From Reyranella sp. (lineage in GTDB: Bacteria; Pseudomonadota; Alphaproteobacteria; Reyranellales; Reyranellaceae), in contig JAIEOV010000048.1 of NCBI GenBank assembly GCA_019750135.1, positions 1 to 64,000 of the forward strand: a DNA stretch of 64,000 nt. Reading direction: 5' to 3'. Shown one piece after another: positions 50,938-59,701 of this stretch; the first letter of the stretch is position 1; each line of letters opens with the position of its first letter. Under the pieces are notes generated by a model that did not search any database, was not told the origin of the DNA, and saw nothing but the letters and a program-made list of their open reading frames with translations. A program made the position numbers and the translations under genes.

Positions 50938-53187
50938 CTACGCCGCTTTCGCAGGATGGTAATTGCCGTAGAAGCTCTGGCCCTTGGCGGCCATGTCGCG
51001 GAGCAGCTTCGGCACCTCGAACTGCGCGCCGTACTTCTTGGCGAACGCGTCACACTCGGCGACGAAGGTTTTCACGCCCACCTGGTCGATCAGGCTGATG
51101 GCGCCGCCGGTCTGCGGCGCAAAGCCCAGGCCCATGATCGAGCCGACGTCGCCGTCCTGCGGATTGGTGAGCACATTGGCTTCCAGGCAGCGCACGGTGT
51201 CGACGGCCTGCACATAGAGCAGGCGCTTCTTGATCTCATCCTCCTTGGCGCGCTTCTCCTCGCCTTCGCCGTAGAGCAGCTTGGGATCGGCCGGGAAGTG
51301 CTTCTGCAGCTCGGGCCACAGCCGCTTCTTGCCGTCCGCCGGATACTCGTAAAAGCCCTTGCCGTTCTTGCGGCCGAAGCGCTCGAGCTTCTTGACCATC
51401 AGCTCGAGGATGTCCTCGGTGCCCGAGCCCTCGTACTTCTGGCCGGCGGCCTCGGCGTCGCGCCGGGTCTGGTCCATGATCTTCCACGAGAGGTCGATCG
51501 CGACCTCGTCGTTCAGCGCCAGCGGGCCGACCGGCATGCCGGCGAAGCGCGCGCAGTTCTCGATCATGGCGGCCGGCACGCCTTCCTTCAGGAGACGATG
51601 GCCCTCGCTGATGAAGGCGCCGCAGACGCGGCTGGTGAAGAAGCCGCGACTGTCGTTCACCACGATCGGCGTCTTGCGGATCCGCTGCACGAAGTCCATG
51701 GCGCGCGCCAGGGTCTCCTGCGAGGTCTTCTTGCCGACGATGATCTCGACCAGCGGCATCTTCTCGACCGGCGAGAAGAAGTGCAGGCCGATGAAGTGCT
51801 CGGGCTTGGACGATGCTTCGGCCAGGCCCGTGATCGGCAGGGTCGAGGTGTTCGACGCGAACACCGCTTCCTTGGGCAGCACGGCCTCGGCCTTCTTGGT
51901 CGCCTCGGCCTTGACCTCGCGGTTCTCGAACACCGCCTCGATCACGAGCTGGACGTCCTTCAGCGCGCCGAAGTCCGGCGTCGCCGTCACCTTGGCGAGC
52001 AACTCGTCGCGCGCGCCCTGGTTCAGCCGGCCGCGCTTCATGAGCTTGTCGAGCTCGCTGGCGATGTGGGCCTTGCCCTTGTCGGCGGCGGCCTGGTCAC
52101 GATCGATCAGCACGATATCGAGGCCCGCCTGCACCGAGACGGTGGCGATGCCGGCGCCCATCAGGCCGGCGCCCAGGATGCCGATCTTGGTGTACTTCTG
52201 CTTCTCCACGCCCTTGGGCCGGCGCGCGAGCTTGTTCGCCTCCTGCAGGCCGAAGAACAGCGTGCGGATCATGCTCTTGGCAACGGGATTGCGCAGCAGC
52301 GAGACGAAGTAGCGGGTTTCCACGCGCAATGCCGAGTCGAACGGCAGCTGCAGGCCCTCGTAGACGCAGCTCATGATCGCCTTGGGCGCGGGATAGACGC
52401 CGTTGGTCTTGCCGGCGATCATGGCGTTGCCGCCGATGAAGGTCTGCACACCCGGCGGGCTCCACACCGCGCCGCCCGGGAAGCCCGGCGTCTTGAAGCC
52501 CTTGCGGTCCCACGGCTGCACGGCGCGGCCGTCGATCGGCTTGGCGCCCTTTCCGGCATATTCCGGCACGACCTGCTCGGTCGGCGCCGCCGTCAGCCAA
52601 GCCTTGGCCTTGGCGAGCAGTTCCTGCGCCGGCACGACGTCGTGGATCAGGCCGAGGCCCTTGGCGGCATCGACCGTGAGGTCCTTGCCCTCGAGCAGGA
52701 TCGGCGCCGCGTTCATCACGCCGATCAGGCGCGGGATGCGCTGCGTGCCGCCGGCGCCCGGCAGCAGGCCGATCTTGACCTCGGGCTGGCCGACCTTGGC
52801 CTTCGGGTTGGCCGCGGCGATGCGATGGTGGCAGGCGAGGCAGATCTCGAAGCCGCCGCCCAGCGCCGTGCCGTTGATGGCGGCCACGATCGGCTTGCCG
52901 CCGGTCTCCTGGCGGCGAAAGATCTTCTGCAACTGGCTGAACTGGTCCATCAGCTTGGCGGCATCCGAAGTGTCGGTGCCCAGCAGCATCTCGAGGTCGG
53001 CGCCGGCGATGAAGTCGGCCTTGGCCGAGGTCAGGATGATGCCCTTGACCTTGTCATCCTTGAGAGCGTTGTCGAGCGCGCCGGTGTAGGCCGTCAGCGA
53101 GGCCTCGTTCAGCACGTTCATGGTGCGGCCCGGCATATCCCAGGTGATGGTGGCAATGCCGTCGCTGTCGACGTTGTAGTTGATCAT
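50938..53187 (-). CDS. Fatty-acid oxidation complex alpha subunit (enoyl-CoA hydratase / 3-hydroxyacyl-CoA dehydrogenase)
   Basis: A 749-residue FadJ-type bifunctional enzyme. Residues 1-about 300 are a crotonase domain (KADFIAGADLEML, AINGTALGGGFEICLACHHRIA with the oxyanion and catalytic Glu region QPEVKIGLLPGAGGTQR). From about 315 comes the NAD-binding dehydrogenase (GILGAGLMGAGIA, SNTSTLPITGLA, the catalytic His in GLHFFSPVEKMPLVEII). It hydrates and oxidises beta-oxidation intermediates. ATG 53187 follows GAGGA; an upstream in-frame extension would read repeat sequence. Confidence 0.95.
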   Translation of the reverse strand: MINYNVDSDGIATITWDMPGRTMNVLNEASLTAYTGALDNALKDDKVKGIILTSAKADFIAGADLEMLLGTDTSDAAKLMDQFSQLQKIFRRQETGGKPIVAAINGTALGGGFEICLACHHRIAAANPKAKVGQPEVKIGLLPGAGGTQRIPRLIGVMNAAPILLEGKDLTVDAAKGLGLIHDVVPAQELLAKAKAWLTAAPTEQVVPEYAGKGAKPIDGRAVQPWDRKGFKTPGFPGGAVWSPPGVQTFIGGNAMIAGKTNGVYPAPKAIMSCVYEGLQLPFDSALRVETRYFVSLLRNPVAKSMIRTLFFGLQEANKLARRPKGVEKQKYTKIGILGAGLMGAGIATVSVQAGLDIVLIDRDQAAADKGKAHIASELDKLMKRGRLNQGARDELLAKVTATPDFGALKDVQLVIEAVFENREVKAEATKKAEAVLPKEAVFASNTSTLPITGLAEASSKPEHFIGLHFFSPVEKMPLVEIIVGKKTSQETLARAMDFVQRIRKTPIVVNDSRGFFTSRVCGAFISEGHRLLKEGVPAAMIENCARFAGMPVGPLALNDEVAIDLSWKIMDQTRRDAEAAGQKYEGSGTEDILELMVKKLERFGRKNGKGFYEYPADGKKRLWPELQKHFPADPKLLYGEGEEKRAKEDEIKKRLLYVQAVDTVRCLEANVLTNPQDGDVGSIMGLGFAPQTGGAISLIDQVGVKTFVAECDAFAKKYGAQFEVPKLLRDMAAKGQSFYGNYHPAKAA

Positions 53188-53199
53188 GGTGTCCTCATT

Positions 53200-53277
53200 G
53201 CTGGGAGCGCGCCACTCCGTGGCGCTCATGCGATGTCGAAACGCCGGAAGAGCGCCACGGAGTGGCGCGCTCCCAGC
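53200..53277. repeat. Palindromic element, family A, 78 bp
   Basis: GCTGGGAGCGCGCCACTCCG and its complement (GGAGTGGCGCGCTCCCAGC) flank about 22 bp. It lies between the thiolase stop and the FadJ-type start, 12 bp from the latter, so transcripts of this operon must pass through it. Confidence 0.85.
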
Positions 53278-53283
53278 AAAGAC

Positions 53284-54495
53284 TTACACTCGCTCGATGA
53301 TGGTGGCGGTGCCCATGCCGGCGCCGACGCAGAGCGTGGCGAGGCCGGTCGAGAGGTTGCGCCGCTCCATCTCGTCGAGCAGCGTTCCCAGGATCATGGC
53401 GCCGGTGGCGCCGAGCGGATGGCCCATGGCGATGGCACCACCGTTCACGTTGATCTTGTCGTGCGGCATCTTGAGGACCTGCAGGTAGCGCAGGACGACG
53501 GCGGCGAAGGCCTCGTTCAGCTCCCAGAGATCGATGTCGTTCACCGTCATGCCGGCGCGCTTCAGCGCCTTCTCGGACGCCGGCGCCGGGCCGGTCAGCA
53601 TGATGGCGGGCTCCGATCCGATCGAGGCGAAGGAGCGGATCTTTGCACGCGGCTTCAAGCCGGCTCTCTCACCGAACTCCTTGTTGCCGATCAGGATGGC
53701 GGCGGCACCGTCGACGATGCCTGAGGAATTGCCGGCATGGTGGACGTGGGTGATCTTCTCGATCTCGGGATAGCGCTGCATGGCCACGGCATCGAAGCCC
53801 GGCATCATCTCGCCCTGCATCTTGAAGCTGGGCTCCAGTGCGGCCAGCGTCTGCATCGTGGTCTGCGGCCGCATCAGCTCGTCATGGGCCAGCAGCTCGA
53901 CGCCGTTCTGGTCCTTCACCGGCACGATCGACTTCTTGAAATAGCCGGCGTCCCAGGCGGCCTTGGCGCGCTTCTGCGATTCGACGGCATAGGCGTCGAC
54001 GTCGTCACGGCTGAGGCCGTACTTGGTGGCGATGAGGTCGGCCGAGATGCCCTGGGGCACGAAGTACATCGGGATGGCGACCGCGGGATCGGTCGGCCAG
54101 GCGCCGCCGTCGGAGCCCATGGGCACGCGCGACATCGATTCGACGCCGCCGCCGATCGCCGCCTGGCTCTGGCCCGACATGACCTGCGCCGCCGCCATGT
54201 TGGTGGCTTCGAGGCCCGAGGCGCAGAAGCGGTTGACCTGCACGCCCGAGACGGTCTCGGCATAGCCCGCGACGACCGAGGCGGTGCGGGCGATGTCCGC
54301 CCCCTGCTCGCCGATCGGCATGACGCAGCCCAGCACGATGTCGTCGACCAGGTGGGTGTCGAGCTTGTTGCGGTCGCGGATCGCCTGCAGGGCGGTCACG
54401 GCCAGCCGCACGGGAGTCACTTCGTGCAGCGAGCCATCCTTGCGGCCCTTGCCGCGTGGGGTGCGGACGGCGTCGTAGATGAATGCGTCGGTCAT
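53284..54495 (-). CDS. Acetyl-CoA acyltransferase (thiolase)
   Basis: A 403-residue thiolase, the last step of beta-oxidation. The acyl-accepting Cys 91 is in [11 protein letters not shown]; the C-terminal active-site elements are [15 protein letters not shown] and [12 protein letters not shown]. Upstream of the FadJ-type gene and downstream of the acyl-CoA dehydrogenase gene, it completes a full beta-oxidation set transcribed together. Confidence 0.95.
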   Translation of the reverse strand: MTDAFIYDAVRTPRGKGRKDGSLHEVTPVRLAVTALQAIRDRNKLDTHLVDDIVLGCVMPIGEQGADIARTASVVAGYAETVSGVQVNRFCASGLEATNMAAAQVMSGQSQAAIGGGVESMSRVPMGSDGGAWPTDPAVAIPMYFVPQGISADLIATKYGLSRDDVDAYAVESQKRAKAAWDAGYFKKSIVPVKDQNGVELLAHDELMRPQTTMQTLAALEPSFKMQGEMMPGFDAVAMQRYPEIEKITHVHHAGNSSGIVDGAAAILIGNKEFGERAGLKPRAKIRSFASIGSEPAIMLTGPAPASEKALKRAGMTVNDIDLWELNEAFAAVVLRYLQVLKMPHDKINVNGGAIAMGHPLGATGAMILGTLLDEMERRNLSTGLATLCVGAGMGTATIIERV

Positions 54496-54511
54496 GGTCG
54501 GTCTCCTAACT

Positions 54512-54588
54512 TGTCGTCCTGAGCGTAGCGAAGGACCTCATCGCCGCTTGCCGCTGGCATGAGATCCTTCCCTACGCTCAGGATGACA
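54512..54588. repeat. Palindromic intergenic repeat, family B
   Basis: TGTCGTCCTGAGCGTAGCG and its near complement (CCTACGCTCAGGATGACA) flank a centre around GCCGCTTGCCGCTGGCATGAG. It lies between the acyl-CoA dehydrogenase stop and thiolase start, inside the probable beta-oxidation operon. Confidence 0.8.
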
Positions 54589-54614
54589 TTGGCGTTGTTC
54601 GTTCCGTCGTGTTG

Positions 54615-55754
54615 CTAAAGCGTCCTTCCGATGAGCTCTTTCATGATCTCGTTGGTGCCGCCGTAGATCTTCTGGACGCGCGCGTCGGCGTAGAGGCGCG
54701 CGATCGGGTATTCCCACATGTAGCCATAGCCGCCGAAGAACTGCAGGCACTGGTCTATCAGCTCGCACTGCAGGTCGGTGGTGTAGTACTTGGCCATCGC
54801 CGCGGTGGCGACGTCGAGCTCGCCCTTGAGGTGGCGGGCGACGCAGTCGTCGACGAACACGCGCGCGACCTGGGCCTTGGTCTTGAGCTCGGCCAGCTTG
54901 AAGCGGGTGTTCTGGAAATCGATGATCGCCTTGCCGAAGGCCTTGCGGTCCTTCACGTAGGCCACGGTGTGCTCCATCGCCGCCTCGATGGCGGCAATGG
55001 CTTGTATCGCGATAACGAGCCTCTCTTGGGGAAGCTGCTGCATGAGCTGGATGAAGCCCATGCCGGGCCCACCGAGCAGGTGATCGGCCGGCACGCGCAC
55101 ATTGTCGAAGAACAGCTCCGACGTGTCCTGCGCCTTCATGCCGATCTTCTCGAGATTGCGGCCGCGCTTGAAGCCTTCGGTGTTGGTCTCGACGGCGATC
55201 AGCGAGGTGCCCTTGGCGCCGAGCTTGGGATCGGTCTTGGCGACCACGATCACCAGGTCGGCGAGCTGGCCATTGCTGATGAAGGTCTTCGAGCCGTTGA
55301 TCACCCAGTGGTTGCCGTCCATCACCGCGTTGGTCTTGACCGACTGCAGGTCCGAGCCGGTGCCGGGCTCGGTCATGGCAATGGCGGTGACGAGCTCACC
55401 CGAGCAGGCCTTGGGGATCCACTTCTTCTTCTGCTCTTCGTTGCCGTAGTGCAGCAGGTAGGGCACGACGATGTCGTTGTGCAGCGAGAACGCAGGCCCC
55501 GAGGCGAGGGCCCGGCCCTGTTCCTCGATCAGGATGGCGCTGTAGAGAAAGTCGGCGCCGGCGCCGCCGTATTCCTCGGGCATGGTCATGCCCAGCAGCC
55601 CCTGCTCGCCGGCCTTGCGCCACAGCGCGCGCGGGACGATGCCCTCTTCCTCCCACTTCATGTGGAAGGGCGTGACCTCTTTCTCGAAAAAGCGGCGGCA
55701 GGAGTCGCGGAACATCTGGTGTTCGGGCGTGTAATGGGCTGCCAACGCTGTCAC
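54615..55754 (-). CDS. Acyl-CoA dehydrogenase
   Basis: A 379-residue FAD enzyme that introduces the 2,3-double bond into acyl-CoA. FAD-contact motifs are AMTEPGTGSDLQS and ING SKTFISNG-type text; the C-terminal QIYGGTNEI-like site has Gly where medium-chain enzymes have the catalytic Glu, and a Glu in AIAAIEAAMEHT sits where long-chain enzymes carry it. A long- or branched-chain substrate is therefore more likely. GTG 55754 follows GGAGGA. First gene of the operon with thiolase and FadJ-type enzyme. Confidence 0.93.
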   Translation of the reverse strand: MTALAAHYTPEHQMFRDSCRRFFEKEVTPFHMKWEEEGIVPRALWRKAGEQGLLGMTMPEEYGGAGADFLYSAILIEEQGRALASGPAFSLHNDIVVPYLLHYGNEEQKKKWIPKACSGELVTAIAMTEPGTGSDLQSVKTNAVMDGNHWVINGSKTFISNGQLADLVIVVAKTDPKLGAKGTSLIAVETNTEGFKRGRNLEKIGMKAQDTSELFFDNVRVPADHLLGGPGMGFIQLMQQLPQERLVIAIQAIAAIEAAMEHTVAYVKDRKAFGKAIIDFQNTRFKLAELKTKAQVARVFVDDCVARHLKGELDVATAAMAKYYTTDLQCELIDQCLQFFGGYGYMWEYPIARLYADARVQKIYGGTNEIMKELIGRTL

Positions 55755-55840
55755 TGAGCGGTCCTCCGACGGTCGTTCGAGCAATCTTCTTGGCGGGACT
55801 TTGGGCTGCCGGCCGCCCGCGCGCCAGCACCGGGGATGTA

Positions 55841-55864
55841 GTTTACCTTTACGTAAACGTCAAC
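55841..55864. promoter_or_regulatory. Candidate MerR-family (LiuR-like) operator
   Basis: An imperfect 24-bp palindrome centred on the perfect TTTACGTAAA (55847-55856), flanked by GTTTACC and CGTCAAC. It lies about 90 bp upstream of the acyl-CoA dehydrogenase start. MerR-type regulators of acyl-CoA and branched-chain catabolism (LiuR) are known to use closely similar TTTACGTAAACG-type sites; the match here is from memory of that motif and not from a search. Confidence 0.5.
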
Positions 55865-55906
55865 CTGGCGTGGCCGCGGTGCGGCCGGCAAAGCGGCAAG
55901 TCTCCG

Positions 55907-56227
55907 TCAGTCGCGGTCGAGGGTGAAGGCCACCTCGTAGAGGCCCGGATGCGCCGTGCCCAAGGCCTTGTTCGCTTCGAGGCGTCCCCGCCGCTGCAGA
56001 TGCTCGATGACCCGCCGCGCCGCCTCGCCGTCCTGGCTCTGCGCATAATTCACGACGCGGGTGCCGTCGAGGCTCCGATGAAGACTGGCGGACAGCCAGC
56101 CTGGGACCTCGCGCGCAGCGCGGGCGGCCTCGGCAAGGAAATCGATCAAGGCCTGCTGCCCACCTTCGGGGGCAGTGAAGACATTGATCTGGGTGACGAT
56201 CGATGTGTTGGCGCGAATGACAGGCAT
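55907..56227 (-). CDS. Antibiotic biosynthesis monooxygenase (ABM) domain protein
   Basis: A 106-residue ABM-fold protein. TQINVFTAPEGGQQALIDFLAEAARAAREVPGWLSASLHRS and VVNYAQSQDGEAA match the family. AAGGAGC precedes ATG 56227. It is followed upstream by 249 bp with no recognisable gene or site before the exported protein gene, so it is probably its own unit. Function unknown. Confidence 0.85.
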   Translation of the reverse strand: MPVIRANTSIVTQINVFTAPEGGQQALIDFLAEAARAAREVPGWLSASLHRSLDGTRVVNYAQSQDGEAARRVIEHLQRRGRLEANKALGTAHPGLYEVAFTLDRD

Positions 56228-56476
56228 GGTCTGCTCCTTACCGGTGAAGGCGGGCGCGACCGAAGCCGGACGGATTGCGAACGGATCTCCGCACGCGCAC
56301 GCCAAGCCTTCGGCGATGCCCGCCGTTTGCTTGTCGTGGGTTCGCCATCGCACTGGCGATACGGAGCCTCGATGAGAGGGGGCGGGCTTACCAATGCCGC
56401 CGCTGGTCCTTTCGACGGGACGATCTTACGACGCGCGCCGATGCCTCTCAAGGAGGGCCGGCGTATGCGCCCTTCC

Positions 56477-57058
56477 CTACTTTCTGTCGATTGGCGTCAG
56501 CGCGGGACAGGGATGAGCGGGCGCTCGCGTGTCGCAGACGCTCATCGTCGCCAGATAGGCCTTCATCTGCTGAAGCTTGTCCGGCCCGGGAAGCGCGCGG
56601 ACGGCGCGTTGAACCAGGTAGAGGCTGTCGGCGCCCTGGACCGAGCGGAACACCGTCGTCTCCGGCTTGCCGGTCTGACCGTTCAGCGGACAGCGCAGCA
56701 TCATGGTCGCCGCGCCATAGCCGTTCACCCGCGTGGCCGCTACGGCCTCGCCGGTGCTGCCCTTGCAGGCCGTTCCCCATCGTTGCGCGATGTCACCCAG
56801 GACCTTCGCCGGATCGAGATCGCCGCGATTGATGAAGATCTGCACGGTCACCATCTCGGACCAGTCTTGTACGGTCTCGTTCGAGGGCACCCATTCCTGC
56901 AGGCGCACGCCGTTGCGGGAATCCTGGAAGCCGACCTTGAAGCCGGTCGGCGGACTGAACAGCAGGTTCTCGTTCTTGAGCTGGGCGTGCGACGGCGCGG
57001 CATCGACGCAGAGCAGCAGCGCCGCGGCGGCCGTCATCCATTTCACCGCCATCGTCAT
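56477..57058 (-). CDS. Exported hypothetical protein (193 aa), last gene of TRAP operon
   Basis: Not recognised. It has a Sec signal peptide (MTMAVKWMTAAAALLLCVDA, cut near SHAQ), then a mature domain of about 165 residues with three Cys (GTACKGS, MLRCPLN, MSVCDTR) and text such as WVPSNETVQDWSEMVTVQIF. Such proteins appear to be periplasmic. Its ATG overlaps the hydratase stop (ATGA), tying it to the TRAP operon. Confidence 0.65.
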   Translation of the reverse strand: MTMAVKWMTAAAALLLCVDAAPSHAQLKNENLLFSPPTGFKVGFQDSRNGVRLQEWVPSNETVQDWSEMVTVQIFINRGDLDPAKVLGDIAQRWGTACKGSTGEAVAATRVNGYGAATMMLRCPLNGQTGKPETTVFRSVQGADSLYLVQRAVRALPGPDKLQQMKAYLATMSVCDTRAPAHPCPALTPIDRK

Positions 57059-57831
57059 GCCCACCGGATCGTCACCCTACCCAGCACCGGGCCGAAATCG
57101 GCCTCGACCGTGCTGCCGGCCTTGGCGAAATGCAACCCCGTGCAGGTCCCGGCGGCGACCAGCTCGCCGGCGCGCAGGCCCTCGCCCCGGCGCGACATTT
57201 CGTTGGCGAGCCAGGTCAGCGCGATCAGCGGATGGCCCAGCACCAGGGCGCCGGTCCCCTCGCCTTCCAGCTCCCCGTCGACCGAGAGGGTGACGCGGTG
57301 GGTCGCGAGATCGAGGCCGCGCCACGCCTCGAAGGCGGTCCCGATCACCACGCCGCCATTGAAGGCGTTGTCGGCGGTGATCTCCTCGATGCGGCGCGTC
57401 CGCCACTCGGAGAGGCGGGTGTCGCAGATCTCGATGAGCGGCACGACGGCGTCGACCGCGGCGCTCACCTCTTCCTGCCGGTAGGGCGCCGACCGGGCCG
57501 GCAGGTCGTTGCCCAGGCGAAAGCCGAACTCGGCCTCGACGCCGACGACGAAGAAGCGATCGGCCGGGATCGTGGCCGGCTGCTGCCAGAGCGTGTCCCG
57601 GAACAGGACGCCGGCGATCGGGCCCGGCGAATTGACGAGCCGCTGCGACTGCTTGGACGAACAGCCGACCTTGCGGCCGACGACGGCCTCGCCCCACAGC
57701 GCACGGAACGCAGCCTGGACGGCGTAGGCATCGTCGAACGTCCGCACCTGAGGCAGCCCCGGCACGGCTTCGTGAGCGCGGCGGCCCGCCGCCAACAGCC
57801 GGGCGGCATCGCTTGCCGTCGGACCAGTCAT
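57055..57831 (-). CDS. 2-keto-4-pentenoate hydratase-like protein
   Basis: A 258-residue FAH-fold hydratase/decarboxylase. VGVEAEFGFRLGNDLP provides the Glu metal ligands, with GHPLIALTWLANEMSRRGEGLRAGELVAAGTCTG following. It would act on 2-hydroxydienoates from aromatic ring fission. Overlapping starts and stops with the TRAP permease on one side and the exported protein on the other show a single operon, so its substrate probably derives from the solute taken up. Confidence 0.85.
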   Translation of the reverse strand: MTGPTASDAARLLAAGRRAHEAVPGLPQVRTFDDAYAVQAAFRALWGEAVVGRKVGCSSKQSQRLVNSPGPIAGVLFRDTLWQQPATIPADRFFVVGVEAEFGFRLGNDLPARSAPYRQEEVSAAVDAVVPLIEICDTRLSEWRTRRIEEITADNAFNGGVVIGTAFEAWRGLDLATHRVTLSVDGELEGEGTGALVLGHPLIALTWLANEMSRRGEGLRAGELVAAGTCTGLHFAKAGSTVEADFGPVLGRVTIRWA

Positions 57832-59165
57832 CGCATGGCTCCGGTGAGCAGCGTGGCGATGGACGGCACGAATACGACGAGCATCAGCACGCCGAAGACG
57901 ATTACCGTATAGGGAAAAGCCGCGGCCCAGACTTGGCGCATGGTGATCTCCGGCGGCGCCACGCCCTTCATGACGAACAGCAGCAGCCCGAAAGGCGGCG
58001 TCAGCAGGCCGATCTGCAGCGAGATCAACAGGATGACGCCGAGCCAGACGAGATCCATGTTGAGCGCGTTCGCCAGCGGCATGAAGAACGGGAAGGTGAG
58101 AAGCATCATGCTGATCTGGTCCATGAAACAGCCGAGCACGAGCAGGATAGCGATCATCATGAATACGGCGATCAGCGGCGTGAACTCGTACTTGGCGATC
58201 TCGGCCAGCGCGCCGTCGGTGGCGCCCGAGAAGGCCAGGATCTGGGCGAAGGTCGTAGACGCCGCGATGATGAAGAAGATCATCGTCGTCACGGCCGCGG
58301 TGCTCTTCAGGCTCTCGAACAGGATCTTCCAGCTGAGCGCCCGGTAGCACAGCGCCAGCAGCACCGTGGCCAGGCACCCCAGTGCCGCCGAATCGGTCGG
58401 CGAGGCCCAGCCCATGAACATGCTGCCCATGACGACGATGAAGATGAACGACAGCGGCACCACGTCGACGAAGAACGGCCGCCAGCGCTCGGCCAGGGTC
58501 ATGGGCACTTTGGCCGCCTCGTCCTGCGGCGCGAGATCGGGCCGCATCCAGCAGCGTACGACGATCCACACCAGGAAGCCGCCGCTCATGATCAGGCCCG
58601 GGATGATGCCGGCAATCAGCAGGTCCGACACCGAGACCTTGTCGCGGCTGACGCTGCTGGCCAGGGTCGCCAGCAGGACGGTCAGCGCCGAGGGCGGGAT
58701 CAGCATGTCGACGCCGCCGATCGCCATGATCGGGCCCATCGCCATCGACGGGTGGTAGCCGCGTCGCAGCATCTCGGGCAGCAGCGACTGGCCGAGCATC
58801 GCCGTCGTGGCGATCGTCGAGCCCGACAGCGCCGAAAAGACCGTGCCGCCGCTCACGGCCACGACGGACAGGCGCCCCGGTACGGCCAGGATCAGGCGAT
58901 CGATGGCGTCGATGGCGCGGAAGGCCATGCCGCTGCGCAGCAGGATGTCGCCCATCACCAGGAAGAGCGGCACCGGCGCCAGGTTGAAGTTGGCGATCGA
59001 GGCCATCGAGCCGCGGATGAACGACATGATGCCGTTCTCGCCGCCCAGGAAGACGACGGCGCCGACGATGTTGGTGAGGAAGAAGGCGAAGGCGACGGGC
59101 AGACCGATCAGCATCGCCAGGACGACGAGGCCCAGCATGAGGGCCAGGGCAGCAGGCCATGCCAT
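57828..59165 (-). CDS. TRAP transporter large permease (DctM)
   Basis: A 445-residue inner-membrane protein with about 12-13 helices. Typical DctM text includes LPVAFAFFLTNIVGAVVF, GGTVFSALSGSTIATTAMLG, PIMAIGGVDMLIPPSALTVLLATLA and LLTPPFGLLLFVMKGVAP. The ATG at 59165 overlaps the DctQ stop by one base; a GTG one codon earlier is also possible. It forms the sodium-driven channel with DctQ. Confidence 0.93.
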   Translation of the reverse strand: MAWPAALALMLGLVVLAMLIGLPVAFAFFLTNIVGAVVFLGGENGIMSFIRGSMASIANFNLAPVPLFLVMGDILLRSGMAFRAIDAIDRLILAVPGRLSVVAVSGGTVFSALSGSTIATTAMLGQSLLPEMLRRGYHPSMAMGPIMAIGGVDMLIPPSALTVLLATLASSVSRDKVSVSDLLIAGIIPGLIMSGGFLVWIVVRCWMRPDLAPQDEAAKVPMTLAERWRPFFVDVVPLSFIFIVVMGSMFMGWASPTDSAALGCLATVLLALCYRALSWKILFESLKSTAAVTTMIFFIIAASTTFAQILAFSGATDGALAEIAKYEFTPLIAVFMMIAILLVLGCFMDQISMMLLTFPFFMPLANALNMDLVWLGVILLISLQIGLLTPPFGLLLFVMKGVAPPEITMRQVWAAAFPYTVIVFGVLMLVVFVPSIATLLTGAMR

Positions 59166-59683
59166 CACAGGGTCGCCCGGTCGGTGACGTCATAGGAGTC
59201 GCGCACGACTCCCTGGACGCGCATGAAACGAAGCACGAACTCGATCGCCAGCATCAGCGCGCCGACCGGGATGGCGAGGAACAGCAGCCATTCCGGCACG
59301 TACCAGGTCTTGTAGGCGACCATGCTGTTGCGCCAGGCGTCGCTGACGACGGCGCTACCGTAGTAGAGCAGCACCAGGCTGATGCAAAAGCCGACCAGAT
59401 CGACCAGCTGCTCCAGCCGGACCGCCAACCGCTTCGGCAGGGCGACGAACAGCATATCGACCCGGACGTGGTTGCCCTGGCGAAGCACCCAGGGCGCCGC
59501 CAGGAAGGTCCCGGCGTACATCAGGTACTCGCAGAGCTCGATCAGCCACGGCAGCGAGCCCAGCCCGAAGTCGCGCAGGGCGACGTCAATGCAGATCAGC
59601 GCGATGATCAGCCCGATCACGAGTCCGAACAGGATGCCGAAGAAGCCGATCAGCTTCCCGAAGAGACGCAGCGCGATGGTCAC
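59165..59683 (-). CDS. TRAP transporter small permease (DctQ)
   Basis: A 172-residue protein with four membrane helices. CEYLMYAGTFLAAPWVLRQGNHVRVDMLF is the characteristic DctQ segment. It connects the solute receptor with the large permease. It follows dctP by 18 bp. Confidence 0.92.
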   Translation of the reverse strand: MTIALRLFGKLIGFFGILFGLVIGLIIALICIDVALRDFGLGSLPWLIELCEYLMYAGTFLAAPWVLRQGNHVRVDMLFVALPKRLAVRLEQLVDLVGFCISLVLLYYGSAVVSDAWRNSMVAYKTWYVPEWLLFLAIPVGALMLAIEFVLRFMRVQGVVRDSYDVTDRATL

Positions 59684-59701
59684 GGGTCGGGCCTCGATCT
59701 C

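Noticed and set aside
53188-53229. An N-terminal extension of the FadJ-type protein (MSATEWRAPS)
   Set aside because: It is the translation of a family A palindrome; ATG 53187 has its own ribosome site and fits the family start.
50554-53724. A 1056-codon open frame on the plus strand
   Set aside because: Antisense to the FadJ-type and thiolase genes, which have full catalytic motifs; the frame also crosses two palindromic repeats.
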